Source of the DNA: Oasisia sp. SBJ-2009
Lineage: Eukaryota > Annelida > Polychaeta > Sabellida > Siboglinidae
Length of the DNA: 64,000 nucleotides
Direction: 5' to 3'
NCBI GenBank assembly: GCA_964017155.1
Contig: OZ024861.1
Span: 49,055,013-49,119,012 of the forward strand
Shown here: one piece after another, positions 36,105 to 52,804 of the stretch
Layout: every line of letters begins with the position of its first letter
Numbering within the stretch: position 1 is the stretch's first letter
Translations under genes and position numbers: made by a program
Notes under the pieces: model-generated
The model's database searches: none
Told to the model about the DNA's origin: nothing
What the model saw: the letters and a program-made list of their open reading frames with translations, nothing else

Positions 36105-38170
36105 CAATTGAAGAAGCCAAAAAGCGAGGGAGGAGGAATTTCAACAAAGGCAAATATAAACAAATGGGAACCTACTTAGCAAGCATAAATTGGACTGACT
36201 TAATGAAGGACAAGACAGCAACATATTGTTGAATAATTTTGAAAGATGAGATTGAGGGCATTATTGAAACATTTGTTCCTATAAAAAATAAATGGAAACG
36301 ACCAAGGAAGAAACACCTGTCAAAAGAAGTTATACGAAAGATTGCATACAAACAAATAATGTGGAAAATATACAGAAACACTGGAAATATAGAAGACTAT
36401 AACAATTACAAAAGGCCCTAAATTTTGCTACAGCTGAAATGAGAAAATCAAAACGGGCTTTTGAGCCAAAATTAGCGAACAACATAAAAAATGATAGTAA
36501 GAGTTTCTACGCTTACGTAAGGAGTAAACAGAAGGTTCGAGATAAAGTAGTACCACTATAAAAACAGCGCAGGTAATGTAATATCTGATGGGTTTCAAAT
36601 GGCAGAGGGTCTGAATGAATATTTCAGCTCTGTATTCACTAAAGAAGACATAAGTTCACTGCCGTTACCTGCTAGGAAATTTGAGGGTGATGAATCACAA
36701 AAGGTAGGGGGAAAAAATCACCTGGAGTTGATGGACTAACACCTAAATTACTTAAGGAAATTGTAAACGAAATAAGTATACCACTTACTAATTTGTTTAA
36801 TATATCACTTAAAGAGGGAATTGTTCCAGGAGAATGGAAGGAGGCAAATGTAACACCGTTATTTAAAAAGGGATCGAGGAGTAAGACAGAAAATTATAGA
36901 CCAGTGAGTTTAACATCAGTATTATGCAAAGTATTAGAAACATTTATTAGAGACCACATGGTAGACTTTCTTGTAAAAAACAAATTAATAACTAAATCTC
37001 AACGCGGGTTCCTAAAAGCTAGGTCTTGTCTAACCAATCTCTTTTTAGAAGATATTACTAAGTGGGTAGATGATGGTTCACCGGTGGATGTAGTATACTT
37101 AGATTTTCAGAAAGCATTCGATAAAGAGCCACATCAAAGACCGTTAATTAAATTAAAAGCCTATGGTATAGGGGAAAGTATGATAAATTGGATACAAGCA
37201 TGGTTGACAGATAGAAGACAGAGAATAATAGTAGAGGGAGATATATCAAGCTGGAAACCAGTTTTGAGTGGAGTTCCACAGGAGTCGGTGTTGGGACCAA
37301 TACTGTTTTTGATATTTATAAATATTTATAAATTACAAAATTTGGATGATGACTTATCAAGTAAAGTACTTAAATTTGCAGACGACACAAAAGTGTTCAG
37401 AACTGTAAAAACTGATACAGATAAAGAAACTTTACAAGATGATCTAACCAAGTTAGTCAAATGGTCTGAAAAACGGCAGATGTTATTTAATATTGGTAAA
37501 TGTAAATGCATCCACATTGGACATGGTAATGTGAGCAAAGAATACTTTATAGACTATACTACATTAGGCACACGTGTAAAAGAAAAGGACTTGGGAGTTA
37601 CAATTAGTGCCGACATGACAGTTTCAGAGCAACGTGGACTTGTTACTGCAAAAGGAAATCTAATTTTAGAATTAATTAGAAGAAACATCACATATATGGA
37701 TAAGACTTTAATCATACCATTGTACAAGGCAATAGTTAGGCCACACTTGGAATATTGCATTCAGGCATGGAGGTCATATCATAAGAAAGACATTGATAAA
37801 CTTGAAAGAGTTCAAAGGAGGGCAACTAAACTCATTCCAGAACTTAAACATTTATGCTATGAAAGACGCCTGTCAGAATGTAGATTGACAACATTAGAAA
37901 CTAGAAGATTAAGAGAGGAGACCTAATAGACGTTGTTAAGATATTGAATGGATATGAAGATATTGGTAGCAACATGTTTTTCAAACTAAAAGAAGATAGT
38001 GTGACAAGGGGGCATAAGTCAGCGTTAGTCAAGCCATACTCTAGATTAGATAAAAGAAAATTCTCCTTCTCCCAGAGAACAATAACTGATTGGAATAATT
38101 TAAGTCACGATTGTGTAAATGCTAGCAGTGTAAATATGTTTAAAAATTAAATTGACAATTATCTGGCAAG
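36105..38170 (+). pseudogene. CR1-like LINE, 5'-truncated ORF2 remnant
   Basis: Linker region (FNKGKYKQMGTYLASINW), RT domain and C-terminal domain are present across frame changes. The longest open stretch is 36793-37926. RT landmarks: KEANVTPLFKKGSR and ENYRPVSLTSV; catalytic motif A YLDFQKAFDK; GVPQESVLGPILFLIFIN (usual Gly changed to Glu, usual Asp after Asn lost); catalytic FADD at 37375-37386; KDLGVTI; LIIPLYKAIVRPHLEYC; and, in another frame after 37926, RTITDWNNLS. There are stops near 36230, 36420 and 36560. The endonuclease domain is absent. Not competent. Confidence 0.85.
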
Positions 38171-38539
38171 GGCGGGCTATACCTAGGTTGAACACTTAAA
38201 TCTTTTAGAAATTATTTTAATACTGATTAAATTATCTATTCATATGTTTATTTTAATTAATTTATTATTATAACAAATGGTGTTATTGTAGGATATTTTA
38301 TGTATTTATTTATTTTACTTGTATATTTTTTTTAGAGACAACGTATACATTTTATTTTACTTATTTATTTTTAGAGACAACGTATTTTAATTATTAGCAT
38401 TTTAGTGCATTTTATAATATTGTGTATTTATAATTTTTAAGTGAACACTCGATAAGTCATAGGCTTCCTTGTTCACATGCCGTCTGGAGCTTGGTTCTGG
38501 ACGGCAACTTGTTAAACCTTGTTAAATCTTAGACTTGCA

Positions 38540-38990
38540 ATTCGTTCCTGTTTGGCACTTCTGCCAAGACAATCGGCAGGCTGTAGCGACTGTAGAATGC
38601 AGCAGTTTGCTTAATAACCCGGCGAACGCGATGCAACAGTGCCAATTACCACTATCGCGCCAAATTCACTGGCTGTCTGTTCAACAAAGAGTTATTTACA
38701 AGATAGCAGAACTTGATGAACTTTTTACTTTTACTGTGTATCTGCAGAGACTGGTTTCGGTTTATGAACAAGCCAGAAGTCTTCGTTCTGCTGAATGTAA
38801 CAGTCTTGTAACTCGTAGATAATAAATTAAGGCCGGCGAGTGTGCCTTAGCAGTATGGAATGCGTTGCGTACTACTGTGATTTCAAAACAATTATGTTCG
38901 AGATTTTTAGTTCTGTAGAGACGCACCTTTTTATGACGACATGCACTATTTAGATTCACGGAAGCATGTTGTTGTAATTTATTCAATTTT
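38540..38990 (+). pseudogene. L2/Rex1-like LINE RT C-terminal fragment (unit 2)
   Basis: IHWLSVQQRVIYKIAEL, ARSLRSAECNSLV and LAVWNALRTTV are landmarks of the thumb/C-terminal region of L2-like LINEs. The homologous fragment lies inverted at 58280-59075, upstream of reductase copy 3. It marks the outer edge of the duplicated block. Confidence 0.65.
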
Positions 38991-39420
38991 TTTTTAATTT
39001 TTTTAATTCATTTATGTTTCACAACAGTATCAACTTCTTCTATGTATTTATTTGGCAGTATAATTTATTATTGTAACTATTAAACTAGCGTAATTAATAT
39101 ATGTATTTATATAGTTACATTTATCTTATTTCCTATTACATATCTTATGTTATCCGTTATGTACGTTCTGGATATGGCGCTATACAAAATAAACATCATT
39201 GTTATTATCAACATAAACACGCTTTATACTGACGAATACACCGTATATCATGAATATGATGATAACACTTAAACAAATCTGAGAAATGTGTTCTCTAAAA
39301 TTAACGTTATCGGGAACTCAATCCTAAATTCCGAGCTGAAACGGCACGCTAAATATGGGTATAAGAGAAACATTCTTAGTTTGTTTCGCGCTGTCCCAGT
39401 AGTAAGAAACAGTAAGAGTT

Positions 39421-39533
39421 ACGTCATTACGCGCACGTTCTGGTCACGTGACAGCGCGCGCGCACTCTCTCTCTCTCTCTCTCTTTCCGTCTGACAACGC
39501 AGCGTTGCTGGGCGGGTGGCATCTGCATGAAAC
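39421..39533 (+). promoter_or_regulatory. Shared proximal promoter, reductase copy 2
   Basis: ACGTCATTACGCGCACG at 39421, CACGTG at 39445-39450, and a CT run longer than in copy 1. Same layout as copies 1 and 3. Confidence 0.45.
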
Positions 39534-44679
<5,146 letters not shown>

Positions 44680-45193
44680 CCGACGAGAAGCGGATGAGAG
44701 AGGGTTACAACAGCAACAACGCATGATAATTGCTGCTACAGAAACATTTCATTAAATAACATCATGCTCATATTTCATGTGCAAGACAAAAAAGACGCAA
44801 GATAAGAATTTAACATCGGAATAAGCTTAATGATCACTTCCTCGTTGTCATAAAGTGAAACAAGAGTCGTTAATGTGGCCAGAATATGTCACAAAAACGT
44901 GTAAAACACACGCTAATTTTCGACTTGTGAAATTCATAAAACAATTTAAGATGAACTGATTTCAATTGTTTGTGTTTCGGAAGTTAACGTTGTTATGCCG
45001 ATGGCTGCATCAATCGACGATCTCAGTCACAACTACATGCATGTGTTCTAGTGAAACTCTGCCTGAGACACTCGTCGACGTCATCATGTCAGTGTATGGC
45101 CCCCCAAGGTCGTGTTTAAAGGCCCCACGAAACGCTCTATTGCAGTAGAAGTCCGCCGTGAAGTACTGCTTACACATATCATGTAACACTTGA

Positions 45194-45323
45194 CATATAC
45201 TATGTAACACGTAACATGTAACATATAACACATATCATGTAACAGGTAAAATTTAACCCATAACGTGTTGCATGTAACATGTAATTGCTAATATATACAA
45301 TGTAACATATTACATGTAACACG

Positions 45324-45399
<76 letters not shown>

Positions 45400-45635
45400 C
45401 AAGATTCGAGGACTGTTTTAACCAGTAGGTTTGTTGTGGAAACACCGAATGCTAACTAGAGGACGTTATCACTCTCAATTCAGACATCCTTGAAGCCTGT
45501 TTTATTTGGAGACACTTTCGGATCAAGTCGTTGTCGACAAACGTAAGCATGATAGCAGCAAAGATTGCAACGAAGGCGATCGATGACTTCAAAATAAACG
45601 AATAGAAAACATACCAGATCAACGACTATATACAT

Positions 45636-45726
<91 letters not shown>

Positions 45727-45856
45727 CGTGTTACATGTAATATGTTACATTGTATATATTAGCAATTACATGTTACATGCAACACGTTATTGGTTAAATT
45801 TTACCTGTTACATGATATGTGTTATATGTTACATGTTACGTGTTACATAGTATATG
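45194..45856. repeat. Palindrome with captured intron segment
   Basis: Arms 45194-45328 and 45723-45856 are near-perfect inverted copies (CATATACTATGTAACACG outward; ATGTAATTGCTAATATATAC within). The interior is (TA)n 45329-45397, the 222-bp intron copy 45398-45619, a 20-bp linker, and (TA)n 45639-45722. Confidence 0.9.
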
Positions 45857-46859
45857 TAACAAAACTTAGTTAAATTTGTGAAAACACCACGGAAGTTGAG
45901 TTTTGCACGTGGTAGGAAGCGTCATTTTAAAGGAAGTCATGGTTTTCACTGACATTATTTTAAGTTATTTTATTTTATTACATTGCTTTATGTTACATTA
46001 TGTTGCTATATTATATTACGTTCTGTTCTGTTCTGTTCTGGTACTTGTTTTATTTTATTATGTTGCTTTATGTTATATTACTCTATTTTATTTCGCCTTA
46101 ATTCATTTTATGTATGGTTATATTAATTTATTTCAGTTCATATTATTTTATTTTACTTTATTTTTTATTATGTTATTTTATTTTATTATGTTGCTTTGTG
46201 TTATGTTATATTATTTTATTTTATTATTTTGTGTTACATTGTGTTATGTTATTTTATTTTATTTTATTATGTTGCTTTATGTTATGTTGTATTATTTTAT
46301 TTTATTATGTTGCTTTATGTTGTTATATCATTTTATTTTATTATGGTGTATTATATTATTTTATGTTATTTTATTTTATTATGTCGCTTTATGTTGTTAT
46401 ATTATTTTAATTTATTATGTTGTGTTATATTATGTTATATTATTATATTTTATTATGTTGGTTTATGTTACGTTATATTATTTTATTTTATTATGGTGTG
46501 TTATATTATTTTATGTTATTTTATTTTATTATGTTGCTTTATGTTGTTATATTATTTTATTATGTTGTGCTATATTATGTTATGTTATTTAATTTTATTA
46601 TGTTGTGTTATATTATGTTATATTATTTTATTTTATTATGTTGCTTTATGTTATGTTATGTTATATTATTTTATTTTATTATGTTGTGTTATATTATTTT
46701 ATTTTATTATGTTGTGTTATATTATGTTACATTATTATTCTTTTATTATGTTGCTTTATATTATGTTAAATTATTTTATTTTATTATGGTGTGTTATATT
46801 ATTTTATGTTATTTTATTTTTATTATGTTGCTTTATGTTATGTTATATTGTTTTGTTTT

Positions 46860-47355
46860 GTAAACATAACTTGTATGTACACTTTTTGTTTTATAAACAT
46901 AACGTGTTTGTAAACTTTCTGTTTTGTATTTTGTTTTGTAACCATAACGTGTTTGTAAAACGTTTGTTTTGTAAACATAGTGTGTTTGTAAACTTTAGTT
47001 TTGTTTTGTAAACATAACTTGTCTGTAAACATTTTGCTTTGTTTTGTAAACATAACTTGTATGTAAACTTTTTTGTTTTATAAGCATAACGTGTTTGTAA
47101 ACTTTCTGTTTTTTATTTTGTTTTGTAAACATAACGTGTCTGTAATTTTTTGTTTTATAAATATAACGTGTTTGTAAACTTTCTGGTTTTGTATTGTTTT
47201 GTTTTGTAAACATAACGTGCTTGTAAACTTTTGTTTTGTTTTGTAAACATAACTTCTCTCAAAATTTTTGTTTTGTAAACATAACTTGTGTGTAAACGTT
47301 TTGTTTTATAAACATAACGTGTTTGTAAACTTTCTGTTTTGTATTTTGTTTTGTA
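46860..47355 (+). repeat. ~50-bp tandem array, TGTTTTGTAAACATAACGTG type
   Basis: Complement of the 10880-11300 array; about ten variable units. Confidence 0.9.
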
Positions 47356-48082
47356 AAATTATGTTATTATGTTGCTTTATGTTATGTTATGTTATTTTAT
47401 TTTATTATGTTGTGTTATATTATTTTGTGTTATTTTATTATATTATGTTGCTTTATTTTACTTTATTTTGTTATATTATATTAAGTTATGTTATGTTCTG
47501 TTGCTATATTATTTTACTTTATTTTGCTTCGCCTTATTTCATTTTATGTTGTGTTATATTACTTTATGTTATTTAATATTATTATGTTGCCTTATTTTAA
47601 GTTATGTTATGTTACATCATATTATGTTATGTTATGTTATGTTCTGTTCTGTTACATATTTTATTTTATTATCTTGCTGTATGTTATGTTCTATATTTTA
47701 TGTTATTTTATTTTATTTTATTATGTTTCTTTATGTTATATTACATTATGTTATGTTCTGTTATGTTATATTACTTTATTTTATTTCGTCTTATTTCATT
47801 TTATGTTTTGTTATATTAATTTATTTTTGTTCATGTTATTTTATTTTGCTTTAATTTTTACTATCTTATTTTATTTTATTATGTTGCTTTATGTTATGTT
47901 ATATTATTTTATTTTATTACGTTGTGTTATATTATTTTATATTATGTAATTTTATTGTGTTGCTTTATGTTACATTATGTTATATTATATCACAATTATT
48001 TATGTTATGTTATTTTATTTTATTATGTTGTGTTATATTATTTTATTTTATTATATTGCTTTATGTTATGTTATGTTGTTAT

Positions 48083-48720
48083 CATGGAGTTGGTAAAATA
48101 TGAAAAACTTGACAAAGTTATGGCATGTAAACACTAAAAACACGTAAAATTGACAAAGTGATGGCGGTGAAACGCTGAAAAAGTTGTGAAATGGTACAAA
48201 GTTGGCACATGGAGTTAGTAAAATATGAAAAAACTTGAAAATGTTATGGCATGTAAACACTAAAAACACGTAAATTTGACAAAGTAATGGCGGTGAAACG
48301 CTGAAAAAGTTGCGAAATGGTACAAAGTTGGCACATGGAGTTAGTAAAATATGAAAAACCTGACAAAGTTATGGCATGTAAACACTACAAACACGTAAAA
48401 TTGACAAAGTGATGGCGGTGAAACGCTGAAAAAGTTGCGAAATGGTACAAAGTTGGCACATGGAGTTAGTAAAATATGAAAAACCTGACAAAGTTATGGC
48501 ATGTAAACACTACAAACACGTAAAATTGACAAAGTGATGGCGGTGAAACGCTGAAAAAGTTGCGAAATGGTACAAAGTTGGCAAACCGAGTTAGTAAAAT
48601 ATGAAAAACATGACAAAGTTATGCCATGTAAACACTAAAAACACGTAGAATTGATAAAGTGATGGCGGTGAAACGATGAAAAAAGTTGTAAAATGGTACA
48701 AAGTTGGTACACCGAGTTAG
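48083..48720 (+). repeat. 125-bp tandem array
   Basis: Five units; CATGGAGTT starts lie at 48083, 48208, 48334 and 48459. The unit looks like a shortened, inverted version of the 291-bp satellite (GACAAAGTTATGGCATGTAA, GCGGTGAAACGCTGAAAAAG). Confidence 0.9.
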
Positions 48721-49079
48721 TAAAATATGAAAAGCACGACAAAGTTATGGCGTAGAATAGAAAAATATACTATTTTACTACAAGTTACAAGAATAACTTA
48801 GTTAAATTTGTGAAACACCACCTGTGTAACGCAATGAAACGGTGAAACGTTACGAAATGGAACGAGGTGAGTACACTGGCTCAGTGAAATAAGAAAGGTT
48901 GGCAGGGTTATTGCGTGGAAACTTTAAATGGCACTAGTTTTTAACGTTATCACTATGATTGAATGTGTAATTTTGCAAGAAATTGTGTTATGGTCCTGAT
49001 GTGACCCGACATTTGGACGGAAGTTGTGTTTTGCACATGGTAGGAAGCGTCATTTTAACGGAAGTTATGGTTTGCGCAT

Positions 49080-49500
49080 GACATAAACCTGTCCTACCGT
49101 CGTGTTTATTGGTTGCACAACGACAAATGTAAGTTGCCTACGTGCAGAACGTGATCGGTGTGTGCTCCATACTGAACATGGTGGCGACGCGAGAGCTACA
49201 ATTTTGTATTGTTGGAAGAAATGGTATGTGACCTGCATAATGGACAATACGCATGCGCATTGCACGACATATGTATGCTGCCTACGTGCAGGACGTGACC
49301 GGTTTGTCCTACATACTGGACATAGTAGCGACGCGTGAGTTACAAGTTTATATTGGAAGAAATGCTATGTGACCTTTACACTGGACGACACGCATGCGCA
49401 TTGCACGAAATAAGTAAGTTGCCTACGTCCAGAACGTGACCTGTGTGTGTGCTACATACTGGACATGTAGTGAGACCCGCCATATGAATAAACGTGTTCA
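49080..49500 (+). repeat. ~145-bp tandem repeat, three diverged units
   Basis: Units with GTTGCCTACGTGCAGAACGTGA, a CATACTGGACAT-like core and ACGCATGCGCATTGCACGA. They replace the TG/CA microsatellite found at this place in the 13.1-kb element. Confidence 0.75.
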
Positions 49501-50479
49501 GACCTGTGAACGTACCGCCACTACGTGACAGATACAATGTATTACATTGTTTTTATTTACTGCTGGTTGCCTAACAACCTATAGCTGAACCGGCGACAGG
49601 TCTACCATAGGGTGCTGTGTTAAGGTATGTTTTGGTATAGTTTAATACAGCAATTTATAACCGTTTACCTTTCTCCGCTCCATGTCATGAGACAAAGACG
49701 TATTCGGTTTTTTTTCATAAAGCCTTTTCATTAAAACAATGTTAAAACCCAATTTGGTTAAAAGGTATTGCTCCTACAAAACTGCCCCAAAAACCCATTT
49801 CCTACCGTCTCCGCAACAGCCAATGAAAACTCTTCTTCGTGTGCAAGAGCCAATGAAAACGTTCGCCAGGTTAGCCTCTTGACCTCTTGACTATTTTTAG
49901 AAGCAGTTTAAAAAATAAGACACAGGTATTTGTGGGGTAATAGCTGAATACATATCCGTCACATGACTCCACTTGTTGTTTCACCTAGTTTGTAATTCGT
50001 CATCTATCCGCGAGGGGACGCTACATGACCCCTAACGCCATTTTGACCCTTTTCAAAAATAAGACACGAATTTGGACAGTATTAGTTCGTGAATTGTCCG
50101 TAAGGGGCGACACTAATGCACGACCTATCCGCCAGGAGGCGCCACTTTAAAAATAAGACGCACGAATTTACGTAGTACTAGTTCGTGACTTGTCCGTAAG
50201 AGGGCGCCACTAGTGCATGACCTATGCGCCAGGAGACGCCACTTGACCTTTGACCTGGACACGTGACCCTTGACCTTCCACCGGAGCGGGTGGAATTGGG
50301 GCTATTCCACCAAATTTGCCCCAGAAGTTGTGTTCATCATTTTCCACTGAAGGAAACATTTTGACCTTTGACCTTTTTTCCTATCTTTTAACGTGGTGAC
50401 TTCCACCTTCCACTGGTGCAATTCCACCGCCTCGCGCACAGCATGCCTTGATAGGATCCTACTATACTACTTATGTATG

Positions 50480-50604
<125 letters not shown>

Positions 50605-50685
50605 GAAATAGACGAATTGGACTAAGTGCAAGAACTCAACATGAAATCCACGAAAGCGACTCTAAGTCCTCCGTGAAATGTGTAC

Positions 50686-50885
50686 GTTATTACAGTATCA
50701 GGCGAAAGTCATTACACTATCAGGCAAGACGAGTTTATTACATTATCAGGCGAAAATTATTAAATTATCAGGCAGCAGGTATATTACATTATCAGGCGAT
50801 GTTATTACATTACCAGGCAGTTATTACATTATCAGGCGTTTTTATTACATTTTCAGGCAGTTGTCAGGCGTTTTTGTTACATTAT
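50686..50885 (+). repeat. Minisatellite of ATTACATTATCAGGC units
   Basis: About nine copies of (T)TATTACATTATCAGGC(A/G) with 1-9 bp between them. The units near 50801, 50821 and 50841 are spaced at exactly 20 bp; earlier spacings are 20-27 bp. Confidence 0.85.
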
Positions 50886-51053
50886 TGGTTGTAACAAACG
50901 CGCATTGTGTGTACAACCACACCCACCTACGCCTGTTTTCCCTTTATGTGGTTTATCCATCGTAACTTGTCGTAGGGTCGTCGCCTCGTCGCAGATCTAT
51001 CTATGTATGTATCTATATTTGTAACTGGCAAAATATCCCAGGGACACATCACG

Positions 51054-51690
51054 CCTGTGGGAATGGTGGGACGTCTGACTTAATTGTTAAAATGTTGGAT
51101 TACATTATTCTGAAATGAGTTCAGTGGTTTACTTGGGGGACAGAGAATTCCAGTTTTTAATTGTGGTTGGGAAGAAGCTGTTTCCAAATACGTTTGCAGA
51201 GTATCTAATTTGCAAGAACTGACTGTCATGTTTAGGTGATAATCTAGTGTTGTGTTGGGTATAGTGATCTAGCGGGATATCTATACGGTTATGTTCTATC
51301 TTGTCTTTTAATTTTTCTTCTTGTTTGGAGGGTGTCCCGCTGGAGGTCTTTAAGAAGTTAGGTTACTGTTCCTGGCTCGGTAGAATAGTTTTGTGTGCAA
51401 TATCTGGCAGCTTGTGTTTGGATTCTTTTTAATGTTTTAATAATGTTTTAGGCAGTGTGGATCCCATGATGCTGACGCGTATTCACGTATTGGGCGGACA
51501 ATGGTTGTGCAGGCTATATACTTAATGTGGGTTGGGCATTTATTTAGATTTCTCCTAAAGACTCCGGGTGTCTGGTGTGCTTTCCTAGCAACGGAGTAGC
51601 ATTGTGCTGTCCAATTTAATGTATTTGATATTTGTACGCCACGATAACAATGTGGTTGAACAGATTTAAGTTGTTGATCTAGATGCAGGT
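51054..51690 (-). pseudogene. Jockey/CR1-like LINE RT C-terminal fragment (unit 3)
   Basis: Minus-strand homologue of 33470-33846, extending further 3': GVQISNTLNW, CTTIVRPIREYASASWDPH, then after stops NSFFPTTIKNWNSL, the typical LINE C-terminal motif. Many stops. Confidence 0.75.
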
Positions 51691-52480
51691 CATGCACCGC
51701 GAACGAAACCTTCTCAGCTGGCTCGCTGTCTTCTCCGCTTTTCTCGGTGATTTTGTCGGTGAATTTGGCGTCCACGTATTGGGAATGCTAGGTACTAAAC
51801 ATGCACGGCATTGACGTAGCTCTAGGTTGTTGCTGATACATTTCCGTCTTGCCGAAACAGTGCGCTCGAATCTTTGCGATATTGATTTCCAAACTTGGTG
51901 TGTTGGTGTAGCCGCCAAGTCGGCCATTCGCCGCTCTGGTGTACTTGTTCAGGAATCCGATGTCATTTGCACAGGCATGGTTTCAAACAGCAGTACTCCA
52001 TGGCGGACTTCTACTGCAGTAGCATTTTTGTGGGGCCTTTGAACATGACCTTGGCCGGTGCATACATTGGCATGATGACGTCGGCGAGTGTGTCAGGAAG
52101 ATATTCACTAGAACATGTGCATGTGTACAGTTGTGACTAAGATCGTCGATTGATGCAGCCATCGGCATAACAACGTTAGCTGCCAAAACACAAACAATGA
52201 AATCAGTTCATATACATTTGTTTTATGTATTTCACAAGTCGAAAACTAACGTGTTTTACACGTTTTTGTGTGACATATTCTGTTCATTTTAACTAATCTT
52301 GTTTCATTTTATGACAACGAGGAAGTGATAATTAAGCTTATTCCAATGTAAATTCTTATTTTGCGTCTTTTTGTCTTGCACATGAAATATCAGCATGATG
52401 TTATTTTAATAAATGTTTCTGTAACAGCAGTTGTTATGCGTTGTTGATGGTGTAACCCTCTCTCATCCGCTTCTCGTCGG

Positions 52481-52728
52481 TCAAACTGCAAAGAAACAAA
52501 TTTCATGATAATTAAAATAGAATTAAATGGTTTAACTTGTTAATGAACCACTATTTAACAAACATCTCTCAACTAGCTCAAGAATTGCTCTCTTTCCCCG
52601 TGTTATATGGAGCTACTCACTTGCAGTGGCGTAGCCAGGATTTAGCATTGGAGGGGGCCACCCGACAACCAAGAAAACGCTTAGAGCTTAAAATGAATAC
52701 TGACATGACAACCAAGTTCACTGGGTAC

Positions 52729-52804
<76 letters not shown>

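Larger units (their letters stand above)
45862..50471. mobile_element. One-armed relative of the 13.1-kb foldback-like element
   Basis: Domains occur in right-arm order and orientation: pentamers 45955-46855 and 47360-48080; a TTTGTAAACATAACGTG array 46860-47355; a 125-bp array 48083-48720; the arm spacer 48740-49015; a divergent segment 49030-49900; an outer CTCF-like domain 49920-50240; and the terminus ACTATACTACT at 50461-50471. No mirrored partner arm is present. A direct repeat (GTAGGAAGCGTCATTTTAA) at about 45911 and 49040 brackets the inner 3.1 kb. No genes. Confidence 0.65.

Noticed and set aside
50686..50885. CRISPR-like array
   Set aside because: Spacers are only 1-9 bp, the context is animal DNA and there are no cas genes. 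It is a minisatellite.
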